A stretch of 64,000 nucleotides of DNA, taken from assembly GCF_900637545.1 (NCBI RefSeq), contig NZ_LR134376.1, positions 626,001 to 690,000 of the forward strand, in the 5' to 3' direction. Shown in pieces: positions 55,203 to 64,000 of the stretch. Numbering within the stretch: the first letter of the stretch is position 1; each line of letters begins with the position of its first letter. The position numbers were made by a program, and so were the translations under genes. The stretch is from Aeromonas encheleia. Its GTDB lineage: Bacteria; Pseudomonadota; Gammaproteobacteria; Enterobacterales; Aeromonadaceae. The notes below the pieces were generated by a model. The model saw nothing but the letters and a program-made list of their open reading frames with translations, was not told the DNA's origin and did not search any database.

Positions 55203-56535
55203 ACAGGGATTCGAACCTGCGCCGGGCATAAATCCAGGCCAGCATGCCCGCCGCCAGGTTCGCCAGCAGTATCCCCAGATAGACCCCCTGCTCCCCCCCC
55301 AGTTTTGCCCCCAGCCAGGCCCCTGGCAGCAAGAAGACAAACAGACGCAAGCCATTGAACAGGAAAGATACCGTCGAGGCTCTTACGCCGTTGAGGGCGG
55401 ATGCCAGCAGCATCACCATGCCTTGAAAACCATAGCCGACCGGCACCAGATACAGGTAGAGCACGATGAGCTGCACCACCTTGGGATGGTCGCTGAACAG
55501 GCCGGCGATGAAGGGGGCCAGCAGCCAGGTCAGGGCATAGATCCCGAGCTGGAACAGCAGCGCGAAGCGCATGCAGAGCAGCAGGGCCGCCCTGGCCCGC
55601 GCCGGGTTTCCCGCCCCGCAGTTTTGCGAGATGAAGGGGGCAAGCACCGAGGAGAGCGCCATCATCACGATCAGCAGCAGCGCCTCGACCCGAGAGGCGG
55701 CGCCATAGGCGGCGACCATCTCGGTCCCCAGCCCGGCAAAGATGATCATCAGCACGGCGTTGGCGAGCGGGTTGAGCATGTTGGTGAAAGAGGCGGGCAC
55801 CGCCACATGCAGCAAGGCGCGCCAGTGCGCCAGCAGCTGGGGGCGGGGGGAGAGGTGCCACAGCAATAGCCCTTCCCGCTTGCGCAGTATATGGAGGCTG
55901 ACCAGCATGGCCATCAGCCAGGAAATAGAAGTGGCGATGGCGGCGCCACCGATGCCCCATTCGGGGAAGGGGCCTATGCCGAAGATGAGCAGGGGATCCA
56001 GCACCCCGTTGACCAGGCCGGCCACCCCCATCACCAGACTCGGCGTCTTGGTATCCCCGGTCGCCCGGATGGCGGCATTGCCGACCATGGGCAGCGCCAG
56101 CATGGGCACCGTCAGATACCAGATCAGCATGTAGTCGTGGATCAGCGAGATGAGCTCTGCACTGGCCCCCAGCAGGGTGAACAGGGGATCTATGGTCAGC
56201 GCCCCCAGCGCCGCGAGCAGAGATACCAGGATAATTGCGAGGAACAGGCAGTCGGTGGTGATGCGCGCGGCCTCGTCGTGACGGCCCTGGCCCAGGGTAT
56301 GGCCGAGCAGCGCACTGAGGCCCGCCCCCAGTCCCATGGTCAGGGAGGTCACCACGAAGGTTACCGGAAAGGTGAAGCTGATGGCGGCCAGCGCCTGGGT
56401 GCCCATCATGCCGATGAAGAAGGTATCGACCAGGTTGAAGGCCAGGATGGCGACGATGCCGAGGATCATGGGAGCCGTCATGCGCAGCAGCACGGAGGGC
56501 ATGGGTGCGGTCAGCATGGGATTGGGTCGGCTCAA
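55183..56535 (-). CDS. MATE-family multidrug efflux protein
   Basis: This 450-residue, 12-helix membrane protein has two MatE repeats: ILAFNLVDTFFIGMMGTQALAAISFTF opens the first and AVPASFTNMLNPLANAVLMIIFAGLG the second. MATE transporters export drugs or metabolites with Na+ or H+. The substrate is unknown. The listed start is TTG at 56535; an ATG at 56517 gives a protein six residues shorter. It is divergent from groSL. Confidence 0.9.
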   Translation of the reverse strand: MSRPNPMLTAPMPSVLLRMTAPMILGIVAILAFNLVDTFFIGMMGTQALAAISFTFPVTFVVTSLTMGLGAGLSALLGHTLGQGRHDEAARITTDCLFLAIILVSLLAALGALTIDPLFTLLGASAELISLIHDYMLIWYLTVPMLALPMVGNAAIRATGDTKTPSLVMGVAGLVNGVLDPLLIFGIGPFPEWGIGGAAIATSISWLMAMLVSLHILRKREGLLLWHLSPRPQLLAHWRALLHVAVPASFTNMLNPLANAVLMIIFAGLGTEMVAAYGAASRVEALLLIVMMALSSVLAPFISQNCGAGNPARARAALLLCMRFALLFQLGIYALTWLLAPFIAGLFSDHPKVVQLIVLYLYLVPVGYGFQGMVMLLASALNGVRASTVSFLFNGLRLFVFLLPGAWLGAKLGGEQGVYLGILLANLAAGMLAWIYARRRFESLCHQGNP

Positions 56536-56655
56536 GGGAATCGTCTCTGTTGCTCTGGGCCGAAATGCCGGCCACGTCCATCCGCCTTCCTGGTGGGGGT
56601 TGCTGATCCATCAAAGATGTTCATAGTACGTGAAAATATTTTTTTTGTATTTGCC

Positions 56656-56684
56656 CTTGAAGGGCTACCCAAATTGCCCCAGAT
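56656..56684 (+). promoter_or_regulatory. Sigma-32 heat-shock promoter of groSL
   Basis: CTTGAA (56656-56661) and CCCCAGAT (56677-56684) with a 15-bp spacer match the sigma-32 -35 and -10 consensus (CTTGAAA and CCCCATnT) well. It lies about 75 bp upstream of the groS start codon. Confidence 0.88.
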
Positions 56685-56758
56685 CAGGGGCATAACAAAT
56701 TTGGCCAAGCGTGGCCATTCCTCAAGCAACACAGAGACTCATTTTGGGAGAGTTATCG

Positions 56759-57052
56759 ATGAAAATTCGTCCACTGCACGACCGCGTCATCATCAAGCGC
56801 ATCGAAGCTGAAGCCAAATCCGCTGGCGGCATCGTCTTGACTGGCACTGCGGCCCAGAAGTCCACCCGTGGTCAAGTTCTTGCCGTGGGGACTGGTCGAA
56901 TTCTGGACAATGGCGATGTCAAAGCCCTCGCCGTCAAGGTAGGTGACAAGGTGATCTTCAACGAAGGCTACGGTGTGAAGACCGAGAAGCTGGATGGCCA
57001 GGACGTGCTGATCCTGTCCGAGACCGACATCCTGGCGATTGTCGAAGAGTAA
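56759..57052 (+). CDS. groS: Co-chaperonin GroES
   Basis: This 97-residue 10-kDa chaperonin caps GroEL. It has the normal N-terminus [16 protein letters not shown], the mobile loop [18 protein letters not shown] and the C-terminal [19 protein letters not shown] precedes the ATG at 56759. It is followed 40 bp later by groL and lies behind a sigma-32 promoter. Confidence 0.98.
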   Translation: MKIRPLHDRVIIKRIEAEAKSAGGIVLTGTAAQKSTRGQVLAVGTGRILDNGDVKALAVKVGDKVIFNEGYGVKTEKLDGQDVLILSETDILAIVEE

Positions 57053-57080
57053 TCACTCCCTTTTCCCCGAATTGATTTAA

Positions 57081-58727
<1,647 letters not shown>

Positions 58728-58742
58728 TCCTGTCGTAGTTAT

Positions 58743-58774
58743 CAAACGGCTCGCATTTGCGGGCCGTTTTTTTT
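58743..58774 (+). terminator. Rho-independent terminator after groL
   Basis: AAACGGCTCGC pairs with GCGGGCCGTTT (one G-U pair) around a four-nt loop and is followed by a run of eight T residues. Confidence 0.94.
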
Positions 58775-58822
58775 AGTGCTACTAGAATGAGCTTATTAAT
58801 ATCGACAGCATCTGAGGTAAAC

Positions 58823-59320
58823 ATGCGAAATTTAGGCCTGATTACATTACTGTTTTCCCTTGTCATGCCCGGCATGGCCGTGGCGGCCCCGCAGGGGCCC
58901 GTGATCCTCAAGGTGACAGGTAATGTGGATCCCGCCGAACCGGCCGACGGCGAGGTCGCCTTCGACCTGACCATGCTCCAGGCCTTGCCGCAGCATGAGA
59001 TAGTGACGGCCAGCCCCTGGGTGGACAAACCGCACAAGTATGTGGGCCCCAAGCTGTCGGATCTGATGGTGGCGGTGGGGGGCAAGGGCAAGAACATCAC
59101 TCTCACTGCCCTGAACAGTTTCCAGATCCGGATCAACTGGGATAAGGTCAAGCAGTACGATCCTATCCTGGCCTGGCAGGATGACGGCGTGACCATGCGG
59201 GTACGTGACAAGGGGCCGCTCTGGTTTATTCTGCCACTGGATCAGAATCCCGAACTCAAGCGGTCCGAATTCACCGACATGATGATCTGGCAGCTGAGTT
59301 CGATCGATATTCAAGACTGA
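58823..59320 (+). CDS. Periplasmic SUOX-like (PruR-type) protein, putative pterin-binding partner of the downstream GGDEF-EAL protein
   Basis: This 165-residue protein has a signal peptide (MRNLGLITLLFSLVMPGMAVA|AP). A domain follows that resembles the sulfite-oxidase-type molybdopterin fold without the catalytic machinery: ILKVTGNVD, AFDLTMLQALPQHEIVTASPW, GPKLSDLMVAVG, NSFQIRINWDKV. The established relative is PruR of Agrobacterium, which binds a pterin in the periplasm and controls the GGDEF-EAL protein DcpA. The next gene, 25 bp downstream, is a GGDEF-EAL protein with a periplasmic domain, so the same arrangement is likely. The ATG at 58823 has GAGG before it. Assignment is by eye and context. 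Confidence 0.82.
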   Translation: MRNLGLITLLFSLVMPGMAVAAPQGPVILKVTGNVDPAEPADGEVAFDLTMLQALPQHEIVTASPWVDKPHKYVGPKLSDLMVAVGGKGKNITLTALNSFQIRINWDKVKQYDPILAWQDDGVTMRVRDKGPLWFILPLDQNPELKRSEFTDMMIWQLSSIDIQD

Positions 59321-59345
59321 CGATGGTTGCTTGCGGGAGTACGGG

Positions 59346-61277
59346 GTGAAAGCGAAGACCAGGGCCTGGCCCTTACTCGGCGTTCTCTATCTATCCATTC
59401 TGCTGTTCACGGGGAGCACCCTGTATTGTCTGGTGCAGATACAGAATGCGACCCGGGTGATGGAGAAGTACACCTACGACGTTTCCTGGGCCCTGATGCA
59501 GCTCCAGCTCGAGCTGGGGCGCTTTCTCAATGCCGTGGAGATCTACCATTACGGCGGGATCGACCATGAGGCCCTGCTGCTGCGCTACGACATTCTCTGG
59601 AGCCGCACCCCTATCCTGCTGAGCGGCCAGCTGCGCAAGAGCCTGGCAGACAATCAGAAGACGCTGCGACTGGTCCAGCTGACCGAGAACAACATCCGGG
59701 AGCTGGAACCCAAGCTGGCCGTGCTGAAACCGGGTACACCGGATTATCAGCAGATCATGATGCGGCTCGCCCCCCTGCAAGAGCCGCTGTCCTACTCCCT
59801 CGCCTCCGTCATGCAGAACAACATCAACGTCTATTCCGGCAACGACAAGCGCTTTGGCCAGCTGCGCAACGCCTTGCTGTTCATGGTATCCGGCCTGGTG
59901 ATCTCCGTCATCCTGCTCAGCGGTCTGCTTATTCGTGAGGCCAGGCGCCACTTCAGAATGGCGCGGATCGATCCATTGACCGGCCTCGCCAACCGGCTGG
60001 CGTTGCTGGAGAAGATGGAGTCCTACGTCGGCCGCGATACCCCGTTCGGACTGGTGCTGATCGACATCAACGACTTTAGGGACATCAACAGCAAGTTTGG
60101 CTACAACACCGGGGATATCCTGCTGCAGGAGCTGGCGAAGCGGCTGCGAACCCTGTGTGAAAATGGCGAATGGGTCGCCCGCCTTGGCGGCGATCAGCTC
60201 GCCATGCTGCAGCGGGAAAGCAGCGATCTGCGCCAGGTCAGGGAACTGGTGGCGAGGGTCCTGCATGCCATCAAGCAGGACATTCTCATCGACAACTACC
60301 CGTTCCGGCTGGAGGTAGGGATCGGCATCGCCTTCTTCCCCATGGACAGCAACCAGACCCAGGAGCTGCTCAGCCGGGCGGAGCAGGCCCTGTTCCACAG
60401 CCGCAAGACACATGTGCCCTATGTCATCTATGACAACTCCCTGCTCAATGAAACCGCCAGGCGCAAGCACCTCGCCTCCGACATGGTGATGGCGCTGGAG
60501 CACAATGCGCTCGAGCTCTACTACCAGCCCATCGTCAACCTGGAGAACGGTCGCTGCGAGGCGGTCGAGGCGCTGCTGCGCTGGCGCCACCCCGAGCTGG
60601 GCTTCATCCCGCCCAACGAGGTGATCCAGGTGGCGGAGGAGTTCCAGCTGGCGGAGAAACTCGGCAGCTGGGTCCTGAACACCGCCTGCGAGCAGCTCTA
60701 CAAGTGGCAGCATCTTGGCTTGGTCGATCTGCAGATGTGCGTCAACATCTCGCCCGGCATGTACCAGCGCAACTTGTTGAAACTGGTAGCCAAGGCATTG
60801 ATGGAGCACCATATCCCCGCCTCCAGTCTGGTGCTGGAGGTGACCGAGGACACCACCATGCGCGAGGTGAAGAACTCGCTGCAGCTGATGCAGGATCTTA
60901 ACCAGCAGGGGGTGCAGCTGGCGCTTGACGATTTCGGTACCGGCTACTCCTCCCTCAGCTACCTGCAGAAATTGCCGGTCAGCAAGGTGAAGATCGACCG
61001 CTCCTTCATCCAGGGGATAGACACCTCCATCGAGGCGGCCGAGCTGGTGGCCAACATCTGTCGCATGGCCTCCATGCTGGGCAAGAAGCTGGTCTGCGAG
61101 GGCATAGAGACCCAGGGCCAACTCGATGTGCTGCGCTCATTGACCGATATCCACCTCTACGGTCAGGGCTATCTGTTCAGCCGGCCCGAGCAGGCGGCCA
61201 AGGCCTATCAGACCCTGCTGGAGATGGAGGAGCGTTGGCTGGCACGGCGCTCACCGGACAAGGCCTACCTGATCTGA
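59346..61277 (+). CDS. Membrane GGDEF-EAL protein, DcpA-like; GGDEF degenerate, EAL apparently intact
   Basis: This is a 643-residue protein. A membrane helix (about 8-32) and a second (about 180-202) flank a periplasmic sensor region. The cytoplasmic part has a GGDEF domain whose motif is G281-G-D-Q-L285 (Glu and Phe replaced), so cyclase activity is doubtful. The EAL domain has E408-A-L410 and keeps the DDFGTGYSSL loop, KIDRSF and CEGIET, so it should hydrolyse c-di-GMP. The upstream SUOX-like gene suggests periplasmic pterin control as in DcpA. I chose GTG at 59346 because GGGAG lies 6 bases before it; a TTG at 59331 would add five residues. Confidence 0.9.
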   Translation: MKAKTRAWPLLGVLYLSILLFTGSTLYCLVQIQNATRVMEKYTYDVSWALMQLQLELGRFLNAVEIYHYGGIDHEALLLRYDILWSRTPILLSGQLRKSLADNQKTLRLVQLTENNIRELEPKLAVLKPGTPDYQQIMMRLAPLQEPLSYSLASVMQNNINVYSGNDKRFGQLRNALLFMVSGLVISVILLSGLLIREARRHFRMARIDPLTGLANRLALLEKMESYVGRDTPFGLVLIDINDFRDINSKFGYNTGDILLQELAKRLRTLCENGEWVARLGGDQLAMLQRESSDLRQVRELVARVLHAIKQDILIDNYPFRLEVGIGIAFFPMDSNQTQELLSRAEQALFHSRKTHVPYVIYDNSLLNETARRKHLASDMVMALEHNALELYYQPIVNLENGRCEAVEALLRWRHPELGFIPPNEVIQVAEEFQLAEKLGSWVLNTACEQLYKWQHLGLVDLQMCVNISPGMYQRNLLKLVAKALMEHHIPASSLVLEVTEDTTMREVKNSLQLMQDLNQQGVQLALDDFGTGYSSLSYLQKLPVSKVKIDRSFIQGIDTSIEAAELVANICRMASMLGKKLVCEGIETQGQLDVLRSLTDIHLYGQGYLFSRPEQAAKAYQTLLEMEERWLARRSPDKAYLI

Positions 61278-61335
61278 CCGATAGGGCTCATGTTCGGTAC
61301 ACAATGGCCGATAGAGCTTAGGCAGGAGGTACACA

Positions 61336-61524
61336 ATGGATATTTCTAGCTCTGCATCTACGTCATACGGCTCTGCCTTGATGACGGCCAGTCTGGCGAA
61401 AAAACAGCAACTCCAGGACGGCGAAACCGCGCTGAAGTTGCTGCAGACGGCCGCCCAGCCAGCTCAGGCGCCAGTTACATCGGCGACTGGAGCCTTGGGA
61501 AGCAACATCAACATTCACGTTTGA
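61336..61524 (+). CDS. YjfB-family small putative motility protein
   Basis: This 62-residue protein, MDISSSASTSYGSALMTASL ending GSNINIHV, fits the pattern of the YjfB putative-motility family (short helix, glutamine-rich centre and an I-x-I/V end). Function is not established in any member I know well. A strong AGGAGG ribosome-binding site six bases before the ATG supports it as a real gene. It is followed by a bidirectional terminator. Confidence 0.75.
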   Translation: MDISSSASTSYGSALMTASLAKKQQLQDGETALKLLQTAAQPAQAPVTSATGALGSNINIHV

Positions 61525-61533
61525 TCCTAATGA

Positions 61534-61567
61534 AAAAGCCCCCATCGATCGATGGGGGCTTTTTTTA
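61534..61567. terminator. Bidirectional terminator between the YjfB-like gene and rluA
   Basis: AAAAGCCCCCATCGAT pairs with ATCGATGGGGGCTTTT, with A and T runs on both sides. Confidence 0.95.
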
Positions 61568-61582
61568 TGCGCAACATCCGGC

Positions 61583-62239
61583 TCAGAGCGGGAAGGGCGC
61601 CGGCGCCTCGAAGCTCATCCGCTCGCCGCTGCGGGGATGAGCGATGGTCAGCATGGCCGCATGCAGATAGAGATGCGGCGCCGCGGCCAGTGCGTCGGGG
61701 TGGGCGTAGAGGTTGTCACCGAGTATGGGGTGCCCCAGCTCCAGCATATGCACCCTCAACTGGTGGGAGCGGCCGGTGATCGGCGTCAGCTTGATCAGGC
61801 TGTTGCCATTCTCCACCTTCAACTTCTCCCACAGGGTCAGGGCATGGCGGCCCTCCTCGAAGTCCACCTTCTGCCTGGGGCGGTTGGGCCAGTCCACGCA
61901 GAGCGGCAAATCGACCTGACCGGAGTCCGCCTGCGGCTCACCCCAGACCCAGGCGAGGTAATGCTTCTCGGTCTCCCGTTCGCGAAATTGCCGACTCAGC
62001 TCCCGGTGGGCGTTCGGGGTGAGGGGAATGACGATCACCCCGGTGGTGGACATGTCGAGGCGATGGGCCGCCGCCGCCTTGGGGTGCTGCTGCTTGACCC
62101 GGTGCAGGACGCTGTCTTCATTTTCGGGCCCGCGCCCGGGCACGCTGAGCAGGCCGGTAGGCTTGTTGACCACCATGATGTCCTTGTCGTTGAACAGGAT
62201 ATCGAGCCAGGGTTCCAGAGGCGGTGAATATTCAAACAT
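61583..62239 (-). CDS. rluA: Pseudouridine synthase RluA (23S rRNA U746 / tRNA U32)
   Basis: This protein has about 218 residues. The catalytic Asp is in HRLDMSTTGVIV, and the segment EPWLDILFNDKDIMVVNKPTGLLSVPGRG matches E. coli RluA closely. DWPNRPRQKV and PITGRSHQLRVHM are further family motifs. It makes pseudouridine in 23S rRNA and tRNAs. Start choice is uncertain: I used ATG 62239 (MFEYSPPLEPW); two upstream in-frame ATGs add four or six residues. It follows rapA, as in E. coli. Confidence 0.93.
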   Translation of the reverse strand: MFEYSPPLEPWLDILFNDKDIMVVNKPTGLLSVPGRGPENEDSVLHRVKQQHPKAAAAHRLDMSTTGVIVIPLTPNAHRELSRQFRERETEKHYLAWVWGEPQADSGQVDLPLCVDWPNRPRQKVDFEEGRHALTLWEKLKVENGNSLIKLTPITGRSHQLRVHMLELGHPILGDNLYAHPDALAAAPHLYLHAAMLTIAHPRSGERMSFEAPAPFPL

Positions 62240-62275
62240 AGCGTCTCGCATCTTCAATCAAGGGGATGGCCCCCA

Positions 62276-64000
62276 TCAGTTATGGGTGACCACGATAAAG
62301 CGGATGGCATCCAGCTTGAGCTGGGTCTGATCGATCAGGTGGTGCAATTCTGCCTGCAAGTTGCGCAGATAATCCAGTTCGCTGTCGCGCACGTTCGGAT
62401 TGACCGCCTTGAGCGCCTCCAGTCGGTCCAGATCCTGCTGCAGGGTCTGCGCCATCTGGGCGCGGGCCTTGTCCACTATGGCGGCCTTCAGCTCTTCGGC
62501 AATGACCTGGCCCTTGCCAATCAAGCCGTGGATCACCGGCTGGGACGCGGTCACCAGCTTGCTGCCGAGGTGGCGGTTGACCGGGGTCAGCTGACGGTTG
62601 AAGGCATCGAACGCCACCTTCTCACCCAGGTTCTGGCCATTCTTGTCCATCAGCAAGCGGATCGGGGTCGGCGGCATGAAGCGGTAGAGCTGGGGGTGCG
62701 CCGCCGACTCGGCCACGAAGATCAGCTCGAGCAGGATGGAGCCGATCGGCAGGGCCTTGTTCTTCAACAGGGAGACCGAGGTCGCGCCGATCTCGGAACC
62801 CAGGATCAGATCGATACCGCCACGCATGATGGGGTGCTCCCAGGAGAGCAGCGCCATGTCGTCCCGTGCCAGGGCGGTGGGGCGATCGAAGGTGATGGTC
62901 ATGCCATCCTGGGGCAGGCCCGGGAAGCTTGGCACCAGCATGTGATCGCCGGGGGTCAGCACCAGCGCATTCTCACCCCTGTCATCCTGGTTGACGCCGA
63001 TCTCGTCGAACATCTTGAGGGCGAAGGAGATCATGCCGGTGTCATCATCCTCGGCGTCCAGCTTCTCGACCAGGGCGAGGGCGGCGTTGCCACCGCTGGA
63101 GTGGATCTCCAGCAGCCGATCGCGGCCTTGCTCCATCCGAGCCTTGAGTGGCTCGTGCAGCTCGCGGGTCTTGACCAGCAGGGCATCCAGCACCGTCTGC
63201 TCGCCGTCGTTGGCGGCCAGCAGCTCGAACAACTCGTCCCGCACCGCTTCAAAGATCGGGCGGGCGGTGGGACAGGTCTGCTCGAAGGCATCCAGACCAT
63301 CGTGATACCAGAGCAGCAGGGCCCGCTGGGCGGTGCCGGTCAGATAGGGGACATGGATCTCGACGGTGTTCTGTTGGCCGATCCGATCGAGACGACCGAT
63401 GCGTTGCTCCAGCAGATCCGGGTTGAGGGGCAGATCGAACAGCACCAGGTGGCTGGCAAACTGGAAGTTGCGACCCTCCGAGCCTATCTCGGAGCAGAGC
63501 AGCACCTGGGCGCCGCCGCCCTCTTGCTGAGCGAAGTAGGCAGACGCCTTGTCCCGCTCCAGGATGGACATCCCCTCGTGGAACACGGCGCCACGGATCC
63601 CCTCGCGGGTGCGCAGTGCCTCTTCCAGTGCGATGGCGGTGGCGGCCTCGGAGCAGATCACCAGCACCTTCTGCTGGCGGGCGCCGAGCAGCAGCTCCAG
63701 CAACCAGTCGACGCGCGGATCGAACTGGGTCCAGCTGGCACTGTCACCTTCGAACTGCTGGAAGATCTTCTCAGGATAGAGGTAGCGCAGGGCGCGGGTC
63801 TGCAGATCGCCCCCGTTGCCGCCCATCATGCCCATTACCTTGACTGCGGTCTTGTACTGCTCCGGCAGCGGCATGGGGTAGACGTTGAGGTGACGTTCCG
63901 GGAAGCCTTGAATGTTGGCGCGGCTGTTGCGGAACAGCACGCGGCCGGTGCCGTGCTGATCGAGCAGCTTGTGAACCGCCTGCTCGCGGGCGGCGGCATC
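62276..64000 (-). CDS. rapA: RNA polymerase-associated protein RapA (C-terminal part)
   Basis: The visible 574 codons form the C-terminal part of RapA (HepA), the SWI2/SNF2-type ATPase that recycles RNA polymerase. The gene runs off the right edge of the window, so the N-terminal helicase domain is outside. The helicase C-terminal motifs are visible: VFHEGMSILERDKASAYF, VLLCSEIGSEGRNFQFASHLV and EQRIGRLDRIGQ. The C-terminal RapA domain ends RFIVVTHN. The frame is open to the last base. rluA lies 36 bp downstream. Confidence 0.96.
   Translation of the reverse strand, partial: DAAAREQAVHKLLDQHGTGRVLFRNSRANIQGFPERHLNVYPMPLPEQYKTAVKVMGMMGGNGGDLQTRALRYLYPEKIFQQFEGDSASWTQFDPRVDWLLELLLGARQQKVLVICSEAATAIALEEALRTREGIRGAVFHEGMSILERDKASAYFAQQEGGGAQVLLCSEIGSEGRNFQFASHLVLFDLPLNPDLLEQRIGRLDRIGQQNTVEIHVPYLTGTAQRALLLWYHDGLDAFEQTCPTARPIFEAVRDELFELLAANDGEQTVLDALLVKTRELHEPLKARMEQGRDRLLEIHSSGGNAALALVEKLDAEDDDTGMISFALKMFDEIGVNQDDRGENALVLTPGDHMLVPSFPGLPQDGMTITFDRPTALARDDMALLSWEHPIMRGGIDLILGSEIGATSVSLLKNKALPIGSILLELIFVAESAAHPQLYRFMPPTPIRLLMDKNGQNLGEKVAFDAFNRQLTPVNRHLGSKLVTASQPVIHGLIGKGQVIAEELKAAIVDKARAQMAQTLQQDLDRLEALKAVNPNVRDSELDYLRNLQAELHHLIDQTQLKLDAIRFIVVTHN

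Overview
The window reads as a chromosomal segment of an Aeromonas-type gammaproteobacterium (A. hydrophila group). I base this on the high GC content, near-identity of many proteins to enterobacterial and Vibrio orthologues, and several gene orders shared with Escherichia coli: mutH/rppH-ptsP-lgt-thyA, nhaA-nhaR//rpsT, ribF-ileS-lspA-fkpB-ispH, rnr-rlmB, rpsF-rpsR-rplI, aspA-dcuA, groSL and rapA-rluA. No rRNA, tRNA, insertion sequence, prophage or CRISPR array was seen.

Layout. 1-7,000: end of trmD, rplS, a small CBM48 protein, mutH, a long gene-free stretch, then rppH-ptsP-lgt-thyA. 7,200-10,400: nhaA, a small secreted four-cysteine protein, nhaR, a HlyU-like ArsR regulator and rpsT. 10,575-18,000: murJ, then the tightly overlapping ribF-ileS-lspA-fkpB-ispH run. 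18,188-29,333: two adjacent minor-pilin clusters. The first is the Pseudomonas-like order fimT-pilV-pilW-pilX-pilY1-pilE. The second has a convergent pilE-like gene followed by fimT-like, pilW-like, a long pilX-like gene with a probable beta-solenoid, and a 700-residue pilV-like prepilin. 29,400-32,600: nadE-glnB, an SLT-type lipoprotein and luxS. 32,600-41,200: a diguanylate cyclase, rnr-rlmB, a Crp-like regulator, elaA, a DMT transporter, an AlaX-type editing protein and Fur-box-controlled mntH. 41,387-46,700: rpsF-rpsR-rplI (no priB), fpr, several hypothetical genes, a quinone-oxidoreductase-like protein and yqaA. 46,726-58,730: an M16 peptidase, gshA, dcuA and aspA, fxsA, a MATE transporter and groSL behind a sigma-32 promoter. 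58,823-64,000: a periplasmic SUOX-like protein paired with a GGDEF-EAL protein (PruR-DcpA-like), a YjfB-type peptide, rluA and the 3' part of rapA.

Most of the window is housekeeping. The parts most worth a second look are the second minor-pilin cluster with its giant pilin, the pterin-type c-di-GMP signalling pair, and the DnaA-box/GATC-rich gap between mutH and rppH. Other candidates are a membrane protein with a coiled coil and a winged-helix-like tail, and several perfect palindromes in divergent promoter regions.
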